Of a stretch of DNA of 19,708 nucleotides, positions 7,215 to 15,876 are shown in pieces. A program made the position numbers and the translations under genes. This stretch comes from JBGPTK01 sp041497605 (lineage in GTDB: Bacteria; Acidobacteriota; Terriglobia; Acidiferrales; UBA7541), in NCBI GenBank assembly GCA_041497605.1, contig JBGQGW010000036.1, positions 1 through 19,708 on the forward strand, read 5' to 3'. Each line of letters begins with the position of its first letter. The stretch's first letter is position 1. Under the pieces are notes generated by a model. That model saw only the letters and a program-made list of their open reading frames with translations. It ran no database searches and was not told where the DNA came from.

Positions 7215-8753
7215 ATGACCTCTCCTGACACCGTTGTCGTAATCCTTGCCGCGGGGAAAGGCACGCGGTTGAAGTCCGATCTTGCGAAGGTGCTGCATCG
7301 CGCCGGCGGGCGCCCGCTGGTCGAGCATGTGGTGCGCGCCTGCCAGCCGCTGGGCGCGGCCGAAATTCTTGTGGTCGTGGGACACCAGGCGGAAGACGTC
7401 AGCGCCGCCGTCACGCCGCTGGGCGCGAAGACCGTTCTGCAGGAGCCGCAGGCCGGCACCGGCCATGCCATGCAGGTTGCGCGGCGGGCCATTGGCACGC
7501 GCGCGAAGTACGTGCTCGTGGTTCCCGGCGACGCCCCGTTGATTCGCACGGAAACCCTGGCAGGGCTGATGAACTTGCATCGCACCGGGCAGGCCGCCGC
7601 CACAATTCTCTCCGCCAAGCTCGAAAATCCCGCCGGGTACGGCCGGATTATTCGCAAGCCGGGCGGTTCAGTGGCCGCGGTGGTGGAAGAAAAGGCCGCC
7701 GACGAATCGCAACGCGCCATCCAGGAAATCAATTCCAGTGTTTACTGCTTCACGCTCGAAAAGTTGTGGCCGTGCCTCGAAGCGCTGCGTCCGGAAAACT
7801 TCCACAACGAACTCTACCTGACCGACGCGATCGCGCTGCTCAACGAGCGCGGCGAAAAAGTTCTGGCGCAAGTGGCCTCCGACGCCAACGAAATTCTTGG
7901 CTGCAACAACCGCGTGGAACTGGCGGAGGTAGACCGCATCTTCCGCCGCCGCAAGGCGGTCGAGTTGATGGAATCCGGCGTCACCATCTACCTGCCCGAT
8001 ACCGTGCTGGTCGATCCCGACGTGGAAGTGGGCCGCGACTCCTTGATCGAGCCCGGCGTTCAACTTCTGGGCAAGACGCGCATCGGCCCCGGCTGCACGA
8101 TTCGCACCGGCAGCGTCCTGGTGGATGCCGTGCTCGCGGAAGGCGTGCATGTGCGCCAGCATTGCGTGATCGCCTCCAGCATGCTCGGACCACAAACCAC
8201 CGCCGGACCCTTCGCGCACATCCGCGAAGGCGCGGAACTGAAAGCCGGAGCGCGCGTGGGCAATTTTGTGGAAGTCAAAAAGAGCACGCTGCACGAAGGC
8301 GTAAAGGCCATGCACCTCACCTACCTGGGCGACGCCACGATCGGCCGCAACAGCAACATCGGCGCGGGCACCATCACCTGCAATTACGACGGCACCAATA
8401 AGAATCCCACCATCATCGGCGAACGCGTCTTCGTGGGCAGCGATTCGGCCTTGGTAGCGCCGCTTAAAATCGGTGACGGCGCCTACATCGCCGCCGGCTC
8501 CACCGTTACGGAGGATGTCCCCGCCGATGCCCTCGCCATCGCTCGCGGCCGGCAGATCAATAAGGAAGGCTGGGTGGCCGAGCGCCGCGCCCGCGCCGCA
8601 CACGCAAAATCCCGTGGCGCGGATGTGGATAACCCGCGCCCCACAAATGATTCCGCCCCGAAATCTGAGGATGATTCCGGCGCAGGCGAGAAATCTCAAC
8701 ACAAACCGGCTTCAGCATCCCGGAAGAAAACCAAGCCTTTTTCGCACTCCTGA
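7215..8753 (+). CDS. glmU: Bifunctional GlcNAc-1-P uridyltransferase / GlcN-1-P acetyltransferase
   Basis: A 512-residue cytoplasmic enzyme making UDP-GlcNAc for peptidoglycan and lipid A. The N-terminal uridyltransferase has LAAGKGTRL (11-19), QEPQAGTGHAMQ and PGDAPLI. The C-terminal left-handed beta helix of hexapeptide repeats carries the acetyltransferase site, with MHLTYLGDATIG (His367, equivalent to E. coli His363) and NIGAGTITCNYDG. The ATG at 7215 matches the family N-terminus; the frame stays open further upstream, but that part is antisense to the DUF4190 gene and does not look like protein. No clear ribosome-binding site is present, only GGAG about 17 bases away. After about residue 450 there is a polar, Ala/Lys/Ser/Pro-rich tail of roughly 60 residues, which E. 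coli GlmU (456 residues) lacks. It is divergent from the DUF4190 gene. Confidence 0.96.
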   Translation: MTSPDTVVVILAAGKGTRLKSDLAKVLHRAGGRPLVEHVVRACQPLGAAEILVVVGHQAEDVSAAVTPLGAKTVLQEPQAGTGHAMQVARRAIGTRAKYVLVVPGDAPLIRTETLAGLMNLHRTGQAAATILSAKLENPAGYGRIIRKPGGSVAAVVEEKAADESQRAIQEINSSVYCFTLEKLWPCLEALRPENFHNELYLTDAIALLNERGEKVLAQVASDANEILGCNNRVELAEVDRIFRRRKAVELMESGVTIYLPDTVLVDPDVEVGRDSLIEPGVQLLGKTRIGPGCTIRTGSVLVDAVLAEGVHVRQHCVIASSMLGPQTTAGPFAHIREGAELKAGARVGNFVEVKKSTLHEGVKAMHLTYLGDATIGRNSNIGAGTITCNYDGTNKNPTIIGERVFVGSDSALVAPLKIGDGAYIAAGSTVTEDVPADALAIARGRQINKEGWVAERRARAAHAKSRGADVDNPRPTNDSAPKSEDDSGAGEKSQHKPASASRKKTKPFSHS

Positions 8754-8934
8754 AGAGCCGGGCCAAGCTCCGGCTAAGCCACCGGGCCTCCGCCTGGCGG
8801 CAATTCCATTTCAGTTCTCAGTTCGTTGCTCTCTGCTCCGAGCCAGCCGCCACGGAGTTTTTCTGTTCGCCTGAATAACATCGAAACGGCGGGATTTAGT
8901 TTTCATCTGCCTATCGGAACGCCCCGCATCCATG

Positions 8935-8943
8935 TGTTAGAAT
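8935..8943 (+). promoter_or_regulatory. Candidate extended -10 promoter for purQ
   Basis: TGTTAGAAT is a TG-N plus TAGAAT element (5 of 6 matches to TATAAT), 24 bases before the purQ start. It lies in the 214-base gap after glmU, which holds no other gene I can identify. There is no good -35 at standard spacing. A strong GGAGG (8952-8956) follows before the ATG. Confidence 0.4.
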
Positions 8944-8967
8944 GAATTTTCGGAGGAAAATCCCGCG

Positions 8968-9678
8968 ATGAAATTTGGCGTAGTCGTGTTTCCCGGCTCC
9001 AATTGCGACGAGGATGCTTATCACGCAATCAGCGCGGTTCTGGGGAAGCCGGGCGAATTCGTGTGGCATCAGTCCGAAAATCTGCAGGGCCTGGACGCCG
9101 TCATTCTCCCCGGTGGATTCGCTTACGGCGATTATCTCCGCACCGGCGCGATCGCCCGGTTCTCGCCTGTGATGCGCTCCGTGGAACGATTTGCTCGCGG
9201 CGGCGGGCTGGTGATCGGCCTCTGCAACGGTTTTCAGATTTTACTGGAAGCCGGAATACTGCCCGGCGCCATGCTGCGCAACGCCGGGCTGCGCTACATC
9301 TGCCGCCACGTGCACCTGCGCGTGGAAACCACCGAAACACCATTTACCTGCGCCGCGACCAAAGGCCAAGTGCTGAAAATTCCCATCGCGCACGGGGATG
9401 GAAATTATTTCTGCGATGCAGAAACGCTGGCCGAACTCGAGCGCAACCAGCAGATCGTTTTTCGCTACACCACGCCCGAGGGGCGCGAAGATCCGGCCGC
9501 GAACCCCAATGGCTCGCTCGCCAACATCGCCGGGATTTGCAATCGCGAGCGCAACGTGATGGGAATGATGCCGCATCCGGAGCGCGCGGTGGAGCTTGCG
9601 CTGGGCTCCGCGGACGGCCTGGTGATTTTTCAATCGATGGTCGAGAGTCTGGTTCGGCACGCGGCGGTGACTGCCTGA
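8968..9678 (+). CDS. purQ: Phosphoribosylformylglycinamidine synthase, glutaminase subunit
   Basis: A 236-residue class I glutamine amidotransferase that supplies ammonia to PurL in the FGAR to FGAM step of purine synthesis. Catalytic residues are the nucleophile Cys86 in GLCNGFQ, and His203 and Glu205 in MPHPERAVE. The N-terminal VVFPGSNCDEDAYHA and PGGFAYGDYLR are typical of PurQ rather than other amidotransferases. The start is clear: GGAGG at 8952-8956 precedes the ATG by 11 bases. It is first in a plus-strand run (purQ, M20 peptidase, purL, purF, lepB, purM). PurS, which bridges PurQ and short PurL in Bacillus-type complexes, is not encoded upstream or downstream within this window. Confidence 0.97.
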   Translation: MKFGVVVFPGSNCDEDAYHAISAVLGKPGEFVWHQSENLQGLDAVILPGGFAYGDYLRTGAIARFSPVMRSVERFARGGGLVIGLCNGFQILLEAGILPGAMLRNAGLRYICRHVHLRVETTETPFTCAATKGQVLKIPIAHGDGNYFCDAETLAELERNQQIVFRYTTPEGREDPAANPNGSLANIAGICNRERNVMGMMPHPERAVELALGSADGLVIFQSMVESLVRHAAVTA

Positions 9679-9759
9679 CGGGTTGCGGAAAAGCTCCGGT
9701 TCTTGTCATTCCGCAGTCTGCCAGGCGCAAGAGCAGTACACTCCCCTTCCGGAGATCAA

Positions 9760-11223
9760 ATGCAACGAACAGTTTCGTGGCTGTCCGCGGCCATCAGTCT
9801 CGCCGCAATTTCCTTGTTGATCTCCGCGCGTCTGCCGGCTGGTAATTCCAAAGGACGCGATCGCAAGGCCGCCGCGGGTCCCCAGGTTGCCCCGGAATGG
9901 CCCAAGCTCGACGAAGAAGCGATCAAGAATTTCTCCGAATACCTCCGCGTGGACACTTCCAACCCGCCGGGAAACGAGGTGCGCGCGGTGGATTGGTTCA
10001 AGAAAATTTTCGACGCGGAGCGCATTGCATACGAAACGGCCGAATCGGCTCCCGGACGCGGCAATATTGTCGCGCGATTGAAAAGCGCCAAGCCGAATGG
10101 CGAGCCCGCGCTGATTCTGCTGAATCACATGGACGTGGTGCCGGTGAGCCGCGAATTCTGGACCGTGGATCCCTTCGCGGGACTCGAACGCGATGGCTAC
10201 ATCTGGGGCCGCGGCGCGGAAGACATGAAATCCACCGGCATCGCGCAGTTGATGGTGTTCCTCGAGCTGCATCGCGCGCAGGTTCCGCTCCGCCGCGACG
10301 TGATTTTCCTGGGCACCGCGGACGAAGAAGCCGGCGGACTTTTCGGCCCCGATTGGCTGCTGAAAAACAAACCGGAATGGACCGCGGGCGCGGGATTTCT
10401 GCTCACCGAGGGCGCGAACACTCCCTCGAGCGATGGAGGCAACGCGATCTACTACGGCGTGGGCCCCACGGAGAAAACTCCCGCCTGGCTGAAGCTGACG
10501 GCGACCGGCCACTCCGGTCACGGTTCGGTTCCGGTCCCGGATTCCGCCGTGAATCGCCTGCTGGTGGCGCTCAATCGGTTACGGGAATATCGCCCGCCGC
10601 TCGAGGTCACGCCGCCGGTGGAATCATCCTTCCGCACCCTCGCGCCGTATCAGGGCGAGCCCTGGCGCAGCCGTTATGAAAACGTGCGCGCGTTCATCGC
10701 CAGTCCCGGCGCGTACGAGGAATTGCAGAAGCGCCCGGCCGTTCTCGCGCTGTTGACGAACACGATTTCGATCACCGGCCTCGAAGGAACCAAGAAAATC
10801 AATATTATCCCGCCTTCGGCCTCGGCCCTGCTCGATTGCCGCCTGCTGCCCGGCTGGACCATCGAACGCTGGCGCGAGCAGGTGAAGAAAATTATTCAGG
10901 ACGATTCGATTCAGATTGAGACGGTGCTGAATTTTCCTCCCGCCAGTTCGCCGGTGGATACACCGCTCTATTCCGCCATTGTTGACGCGGTGAAGCGGTT
11001 GCACCCGGAAGCCGGCGTGACCCAGACGATCGAGACGGGATTCACCGATTCACATTACTTCCGCGAACACGGCATCGTCAGTTACGGCTTTGAGCCCTTC
11101 CCGCTGGCCGGCATCGATACCTCGCGCGTCCACGGGAATGACGAACGGATTCCGGCGAAGTCGTTCACGGATGGCGTGCACATGACCTGGGAAGTGGTGT
11201 ACAACTTCACCCGGGTGCAGTAA
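9760..11223 (+). CDS. Exported M20-family metallopeptidase
   Basis: A 487-residue zinc peptidase or amidohydrolase of the M20 (ArgE/DapE/CPG2) family. Metal-site motifs are NHMDVVP (His123), GRGAEDMK (Asp155, bridging), TADEEAGG (general base and ligand at 189-190) and RVHGNDERI near the C-terminus (His458). The dimerisation-domain motif ATGHSGHGS is also present. Residues about 5-24 are hydrophobic and look like a signal peptide or anchor, so it probably acts outside the cytoplasm. The start is firm: GGAG at 9751-9754 lies 5 bases before the ATG. It sits between purQ and purL, 81 bases after purQ and 18 before purL. It is likely co-transcribed with them, although an external peptidase has no evident purine role. 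The exact substrate cannot be read from sequence. Confidence 0.92.
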   Translation: MQRTVSWLSAAISLAAISLLISARLPAGNSKGRDRKAAAGPQVAPEWPKLDEEAIKNFSEYLRVDTSNPPGNEVRAVDWFKKIFDAERIAYETAESAPGRGNIVARLKSAKPNGEPALILLNHMDVVPVSREFWTVDPFAGLERDGYIWGRGAEDMKSTGIAQLMVFLELHRAQVPLRRDVIFLGTADEEAGGLFGPDWLLKNKPEWTAGAGFLLTEGANTPSSDGGNAIYYGVGPTEKTPAWLKLTATGHSGHGSVPVPDSAVNRLLVALNRLREYRPPLEVTPPVESSFRTLAPYQGEPWRSRYENVRAFIASPGAYEELQKRPAVLALLTNTISITGLEGTKKINIIPPSASALLDCRLLPGWTIERWREQVKKIIQDDSIQIETVLNFPPASSPVDTPLYSAIVDAVKRLHPEAGVTQTIETGFTDSHYFREHGIVSYGFEPFPLAGIDTSRVHGNDERIPAKSFTDGVHMTWEVVYNFTRVQ

Positions 11224-11241
11224 CGGACGGGCAAATTTTCA

Positions 11242-13548
11242 ATGCTGGAAACGGAAATCAGGGTCACACCAGAAATCGCCGCCCAACATGGCCTTACGGC
11301 TGATGAGTATGCCCGCGTCCTGAAGATTCTCGGCCGCGAGCCGAATCTCACCGAACTGGGCATCTTCAGCGTGATGTGGAGCGAACACTGCTCCTACAAA
11401 TCCAGCAAAGTTCATCTGAAGCGGCTGCCCACTCGTGGCGCGCAAGTGGTACAGGGCCCGGGCGAAAACGCAGGCGTGGTGGATATCGGCGACGGCCTTT
11501 GCGCCGTGTTCAAAATTGAATCGCACAACCACCCCAGCTTCGTCGAGCCATTTCAGGGCGCCGCCACCGGCGTCGGCGGAATCTTGCGCGACATCTTCAC
11601 CATGGGCGCCCGCCCCATCGCCGTCCTCGATTCTCTCCGCTTCGGCCCGATTACTGCCCCAGAATCTGTGAGCGCCGGTTCCGGTATTCCCGCCGCCGAA
11701 ATCGCCCGCAACCGCCGGATTCTCGAAGGCGTAGTGGGCGGCATCGGCAGCTACGGCAATTGCTTCGGCGTCCCCACCGTCGGCGGAGAAGTTCAATTCG
11801 AGCCCTGCTACTCGCGCAACCCGCTTGTCAACGCACTTGCTTTGGGAATCGCCAAGCGCGAGGAACTTTTCTTCGCCCGCGCCCGCGGCACCGGCAATCC
11901 GGTGATTTACGTCGGCGCAAAAACGGGCCGCGACGGCATCCACGGCGCATCGCTCCTCGCTTCCGCTGAATTCACGGATGAATCCAAACAGAAGCGGCCC
12001 AACGTGCAGGTGGGCGACCCGTTCATGGAAAAGCTGTTGCTGGAAGCGTGCCTGGAAGCGATGCGCACCGGCGCCGTGGTTGCGATTCAGGATATGGGCG
12101 CGGCTGGGCTCACTTCTTCTTCCTGCGAAATGGCTTCGCGCGGCGGCACTGGGATCGAAATCGATCTGGCGTTCGTCCCGCAGCGCGAAACGGGCATGAC
12201 GCCTTACGAAATCATGCTCAGCGAATCGCAGGAGCGCATGCTGCTGGTGGGCGAGCGCGGCCGGGCAGGCGAACTCTTGAAAGTTTTCAAGAAGTGGGGC
12301 CTCGACGCGGTGGTGATCGGCCGGGTCACAGGCGACGGCCTGGTTCGCGTGCTCAATCGTGACCAGGTGGCCGCTGAAATTCCCGCGCACGCGCTGGCCG
12401 AAGAAGGACCGGTATACGAGCGCCCGGTGGGATCGCCACCCGCGCCGCGCGCCGGGCAGTTGGCAGTGTTTTCTCCGGAAGACGCAAATCTCACTCCGAA
12501 TTTCGAGCGATTGCTCTCGTCGCCCGCCATTGCTTCGAAGCGCTGGATCATCGAGTCCTACGATCACATGGTTCAAACCAACACGCGCATCGCGCCCAAC
12601 GCCGGCGATGCGGCCGTTGTGCGCATCAAAGGCACCAAACGCGCGCTCGCTCTGAGCGTGGATGGCAACGGCCGCTGGTGCTGGCTCGCCCCAAAAACGG
12701 GCGCGATGCACGCCGTTGCCGAAGCCGCACGAAATGTCGCATGCTCCGGTGCTCGTCCCTTGGCCGCCACCAATTGCCTGAATTTCGGCAATCCCGAAAA
12801 GCCCGAAGTGATGTGGCAATTCCGCGAAGCCATCGACGGGATCGCGGAGGCTTGCCGCGCCCTGGGCACGCCCGTCACCGGCGGCAACGTCAGCTTCTAC
12901 AACGAAACGCTGGGCCAGGCGATTTATCCCACACCGGTGATCGGCATTTTGGGAATTCTCGAGGATGCTTCGCGCGCCCTCGGATTTGCGTTCGCGCGCC
13001 CCGGCGATTTTATCGTCCTGCTCGACGCACAACGCCCCGACGCAGTCCCCAGCGCGGCCGCCGGGCCGGAGGAATTTTCTTCCTCCGAATATTCAAAATC
13101 AGTTTTGGGAATTGTCGCCGGCGCGCCGCCCACCATCGATCTGGACGCCGAAAAACGGCTCATCGATTGTCTGGTCGCGCTCGCGGAACAAAGCGTGGTG
13201 GCCTCGGCCCACGACGTAAGCGACGGCGGCCTGGCCGTCACCCTGGCGGAATGCTGCTTTGCCAGCGAAGGTCTTTCGGCGCGAATCGATCTGGAAAGCG
13301 AGGAGCCGGCGGAAGTGGCTCTGTTTGGCGAGCGCGGCGCCCGCGCCGTGGTATCGGTTTCGCCGGACTCGCTTGCCCCGCTTGCCACCCTTGCGGCACA
13401 ATACAATGTGCGGGCGCAGGAAATCGGCACGGTCACACGCGGCGAATTCCGCATCCAATTGAACGGCCAGCCACGAATCGCGGCGCCAGTTTCTTCGCTG
13501 CGCGAACAGTGGGCTACTTCTCTCGAACGAGCGCTGCGAATCCAATGA
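11242..13548 (+). CDS. purL: Phosphoribosylformylglycinamidine synthase, large subunit (short PurL type)
   Basis: A 768-residue ATP-dependent ligase converting FGAR to FGAM using ammonia from PurQ. Motifs include MWSEHCSYKSSK (45-56, with the conserved His49), GPGENAGVVDIGDG (72-85), ESHNHPSFVEPFQGAATG from residue 93 and, in the second half, SVDGNGRWCWLAPKTG, TNCLNFGNPEKPE and TPVTGGNVSFYN. The internal duplication of ATP-grasp-like PurM folds is evident. At this length it is the small PurL that works as a PurS-PurQ-PurL complex, not the roughly 1,300-residue fused enzyme. The ribosome-binding site is weak. Its stop codon overlaps the purF start in an ATGA arrangement (13545-13548), so the two are probably translationally coupled. 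Confidence 0.97.
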   Translation: MLETEIRVTPEIAAQHGLTADEYARVLKILGREPNLTELGIFSVMWSEHCSYKSSKVHLKRLPTRGAQVVQGPGENAGVVDIGDGLCAVFKIESHNHPSFVEPFQGAATGVGGILRDIFTMGARPIAVLDSLRFGPITAPESVSAGSGIPAAEIARNRRILEGVVGGIGSYGNCFGVPTVGGEVQFEPCYSRNPLVNALALGIAKREELFFARARGTGNPVIYVGAKTGRDGIHGASLLASAEFTDESKQKRPNVQVGDPFMEKLLLEACLEAMRTGAVVAIQDMGAAGLTSSSCEMASRGGTGIEIDLAFVPQRETGMTPYEIMLSESQERMLLVGERGRAGELLKVFKKWGLDAVVIGRVTGDGLVRVLNRDQVAAEIPAHALAEEGPVYERPVGSPPAPRAGQLAVFSPEDANLTPNFERLLSSPAIASKRWIIESYDHMVQTNTRIAPNAGDAAVVRIKGTKRALALSVDGNGRWCWLAPKTGAMHAVAEAARNVACSGARPLAATNCLNFGNPEKPEVMWQFREAIDGIAEACRALGTPVTGGNVSFYNETLGQAIYPTPVIGILGILEDASRALGFAFARPGDFIVLLDAQRPDAVPSAAAGPEEFSSSEYSKSVLGIVAGAPPTIDLDAEKRLIDCLVALAEQSVVASAHDVSDGGLAVTLAECCFASEGLSARIDLESEEPAEVALFGERGARAVVSVSPDSLAPLATLAAQYNVRAQEIGTVTRGEFRIQLNGQPRIAAPVSSLREQWATSLERALRIQ

Positions 13549-14957
13549 CCCAGGTCTCTCCGCAACACGACGACAAGTTTCACGATGAATGCGGCGTGTT
13601 CGCCATCTTTGGACATCCCGAAGCCGCCAAGCTCACCTACCTGGGCCTGTTTGCCCTGCAGCATCGCGGCCAGGAATCCGCCGGAATCGTTTCCACCGAC
13701 GGCGCCGATCTTTACTGCGTCAAGCAGATGGGCCTGGTGCAGGAAATTTTCACGCCGGAAGCAATTCAGCGTTTGCCCGGCCGGGTTGCCATCGGCCACA
13801 CGCGCTATTCCACCGCCGGCGACACCACCTTGCTGAACGCGCAGCCGATCATGATCGATTGCAACAAGGGCAAGCTCGCCCTGGGGCACAACGGCAACCT
13901 GACCAACGCCCTTGAGTGGCGCCGCAAGCTCGAGCATCGCGGCTCCATTTTCCAAACCACCAGCGACACCGAAGTGATCGTGCACTTGATCGCGCGCAGC
14001 AGCGCCCGCAATTTGCCCGGCGCCGTCGCCGATGCGCTCACTTCCGTCGAGGGCGCGTTCTCGCTGATTATGCTGACCCGCGATGAGCTCTACGCGATTC
14101 GCGATCCTTACGGCTTCCGCCCGCTCTGCCTCGGCCGCCTGGGCGATGCCTGGGTGGTGGCTTCGGAAACTTGCGCCTTCGATTTGATCGATGCCGAATA
14201 CGTGCGCGACGTCGAGCCCGGTGAAATGGTGCGCATCTCCCGCAGCGGACTCGAAACCATTCAATACGCGCCGGAACGCCCGCATCAGTACTGCATCTTT
14301 GAACACGTTTATTTCGCGCGTCCCGATAGCTTGGTCTTTGGCCGACCGGTGAATCTGACGCGCGAGCGCCTGGGCCAGCGCCTGGCTCTCGAGCATCCCG
14401 CCGACGCCGACCTGGTCGCGCCCGTCCCCGATTCCGGCGTGCCCGCTTCGATTGGTTACGCCAATGAGTCCGGAATCCCGTTCCGCATGGCGCTGATCCG
14501 CAACCATTACACCGGCCGCACGTTTATCGAGCCGCAGCAGGCCATCCGCGATTTCGGCGTGAAATTGAAACTGAACCCGGTGCGCCGCTTGCTCCAGGGC
14601 CAGCGCGTCGTGCTGGTTGACGATTCCATCGTCCGCGGCACCACCAGCCGCAAAATCGTCCGGCTCGTCCGCGAAGCCGGCGCCGCCGAAGTTCACGTGC
14701 GCATCAGTTGCCCTCCCACCATTTCGCCATGCCACTACGGCATTGATACGCCCACGCGCGAGGAACTGATCGGTTCGCATAAATCCGTGGAAGAAATTCG
14801 CCGCTTCCTGGGCGCCGATTCCCTGGGTTATCTTTCTCTGCGAGGACTGCGCGAAGCGATCGGCGACGACAGCGGAAAATTTTGCACTTCCTGCTACACC
14901 GGGAGCTATCCCACCGAACTTGTGCAACTCGAAGTCGAGGTACAGCGTGAATACTGA
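13545..14957 (+). CDS. purF: Amidophosphoribosyltransferase (Bacillus-type, Fe-S)
   Basis: A 470-residue precursor catalysing the first committed step of purine synthesis, PRPP plus glutamine to phosphoribosylamine. Residues 1-15 would be a propeptide removed to expose the N-terminal nucleophile Cys16 in HDECGVFAIFG. All four expected [4Fe-4S] ligands are present: Cys250 (before IFEHVYFARPDS), Cys396 (SPCHYGID), and Cys447 and Cys450 (FCTSC). This places it with the oxygen-labile Bacillus-type enzyme, not the E. coli type. The PRPP-binding motif VLVDDSIVRGTTS lies around 355-367. The start overlaps the purL stop (ATGA), and its end overlaps the lepB start by 11 bases. Feedback inhibition by purine nucleotides is expected from the family but cannot be seen here. 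Confidence 0.97.
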   Translation: MTQVSPQHDDKFHDECGVFAIFGHPEAAKLTYLGLFALQHRGQESAGIVSTDGADLYCVKQMGLVQEIFTPEAIQRLPGRVAIGHTRYSTAGDTTLLNAQPIMIDCNKGKLALGHNGNLTNALEWRRKLEHRGSIFQTTSDTEVIVHLIARSSARNLPGAVADALTSVEGAFSLIMLTRDELYAIRDPYGFRPLCLGRLGDAWVVASETCAFDLIDAEYVRDVEPGEMVRISRSGLETIQYAPERPHQYCIFEHVYFARPDSLVFGRPVNLTRERLGQRLALEHPADADLVAPVPDSGVPASIGYANESGIPFRMALIRNHYTGRTFIEPQQAIRDFGVKLKLNPVRRLLQGQRVVLVDDSIVRGTTSRKIVRLVREAGAAEVHVRISCPPTISPCHYGIDTPTREELIGSHKSVEEIRRFLGADSLGYLSLRGLREAIGDDSGKFCTSCYTGSYPTELVQLEVEVQREY

Positions 14958-15726
14958 AGAGCATGTGATCAAAGAGAGCCCCAGGATGGGCGATCGCGTT
15001 TGGCGCGAAGCCCTTTCCTGGTTCTGGGTGCTCATCGCCTTCGTCCTGATCGAAGGAACCCTGGGGCAGGCGCGGGTGATCCCCAGCGCCTCGATGGAAA
15101 ATACTTTGCTGATCGGCGACCACCTGATCGTCAGCCGTTTCGGCTACGATGCTGGTTTGCCGTTCACCAGTTGGCATGTTCCCCTGTGGCGCAATCCCCG
15201 GCGGCAACAAGTGGTCATCTTCCGCGCGCCGCTGCCCGGTTCGCCCGATTTTGTAAAGCGAGTGATCGGCCAGCCCGGCGACAAGATTGCCATCAAGAAG
15301 GGTATGGTCTACGTCAACGACCAGCCGCTCGATGAGCCGTATGTCGTGCGCGAAGTCACTGGAGGCAATTCCGCGAATTCCATTGCCGACAATTATCCGC
15401 CCGCCCCCAGCGAGCTCTGGCGCTTCGGCCTGCAATCCGATTGGGCCGTTCAGATCGGAAACTTCATTCACGATGGCGAAATCGTCGTTCCCCCCGGCCG
15501 CTATTTCGTCATGGGCGACAATCGCGACAATTCCTACGACAGCCGCTTCTGGGGATTTGTGCCGCGTTCTTCGATTGTCGGGACGCCGCTGTTCGTTTAT
15601 ATGTCCATTGACGCGCCGGAAGAAGTTTGGGAGCCGGGACACATCGGCGAGCGCTTCGCCGCGTATCTGAACGCAGTGCTGCACCCGCATGAGGTGCGCT
15701 GGCGCCGCCTGTTCTCGACCTTTTAG
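14947..15726 (+). CDS. lepB: Signal peptidase I
   Basis: A 259-residue membrane-bound serine protease that removes signal peptides on the outer face of the cytoplasmic membrane. One N-terminal transmembrane helix (about 24-40) is followed by the nucleophile motif IPSASMENTL with Ser49, the general-base Lys104 in FVKRVIGQPGD, and the C-terminal motif VMGDNRDNSYDSR. The motif has Asn where many family members have Pro (SMxPTL). The GTG start at 14947 is chosen because GAGG (14937-14940) lies 6 bases upstream; ATG 14986 is an alternative that would still keep the helix. The GTG lies inside the last codons of purF, so translation is probably coupled. It is an odd neighbour for purine genes but a plausible housekeeping rider. 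Confidence 0.94.
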   Translation: MNTEEHVIKESPRMGDRVWREALSWFWVLIAFVLIEGTLGQARVIPSASMENTLLIGDHLIVSRFGYDAGLPFTSWHVPLWRNPRRQQVVIFRAPLPGSPDFVKRVIGQPGDKIAIKKGMVYVNDQPLDEPYVVREVTGGNSANSIADNYPPAPSELWRFGLQSDWAVQIGNFIHDGEIVVPPGRYFVMGDNRDNSYDSRFWGFVPRSSIVGTPLFVYMSIDAPEEVWEPGHIGERFAAYLNAVLHPHEVRWRRLFSTF

Positions 15727-15735
15727 GAACCAGTA

Positions 15736-15757
15736 GCACAGGCACTCTTGCCTGTGC
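15736..15757 (+). repeat. Short perfect hairpin between lepB and purM
   Basis: GCACAGGCA, a 4-base loop CTCT, and TGCCTGTGC form a perfect 9-bp stem, 9 bases after the lepB stop. No T-run follows (the next bases are CCCAAAAATT), so it is not a standard intrinsic terminator. It might be a processing or stability element or a copy of a dispersed intergenic palindrome; only one copy is in this window. The remaining roughly 120 bases before purM hold nothing else I can name. Confidence 0.6.
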
Positions 15758-15876
15758 CCCAAAAATTCGAACGCTAAACGCCGGCTGCTGATTTTTTAGC
15801 TCGCAGTCTAAATTTTCCAGGTTCGCTGCCACCGGTTTGAGTCCCCACCCTCAGAAACCGGGATAAGGATTTCCCG

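Noticed and set aside
7668..8702. Minus-strand open frame opposite glmU
   Set aside because: Repetitive His/Gly/Ala composition without motifs; a shadow of the hexapeptide-repeat coding frame.
8756..8775. AGCCGG / CCGGCT stem just after the glmU stop as a terminator
   Set aside because: Six base pairs, an 8-base loop and no T-tract; too weak to call.
8754..8967. Hidden purS gene or purine riboswitch before purQ
   Set aside because: No PurS-like translation in any frame and no recognisable riboswitch core in the 214 bases.
9684..9715. Inverted repeat TGCGGAA / TTCCGCA after purQ as a terminator or operator
   Set aside because: Only a 7-bp stem with an 18-base loop and no T-run; likely chance.
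11239..15035. Long open frames on the minus strand opposite purL and purF (up to about 700 codons)
   Set aside because: They lie antisense to well-recognised enzymes, show no family motifs, and are explained by the codon bias of the G+C-rich plus-strand genes.
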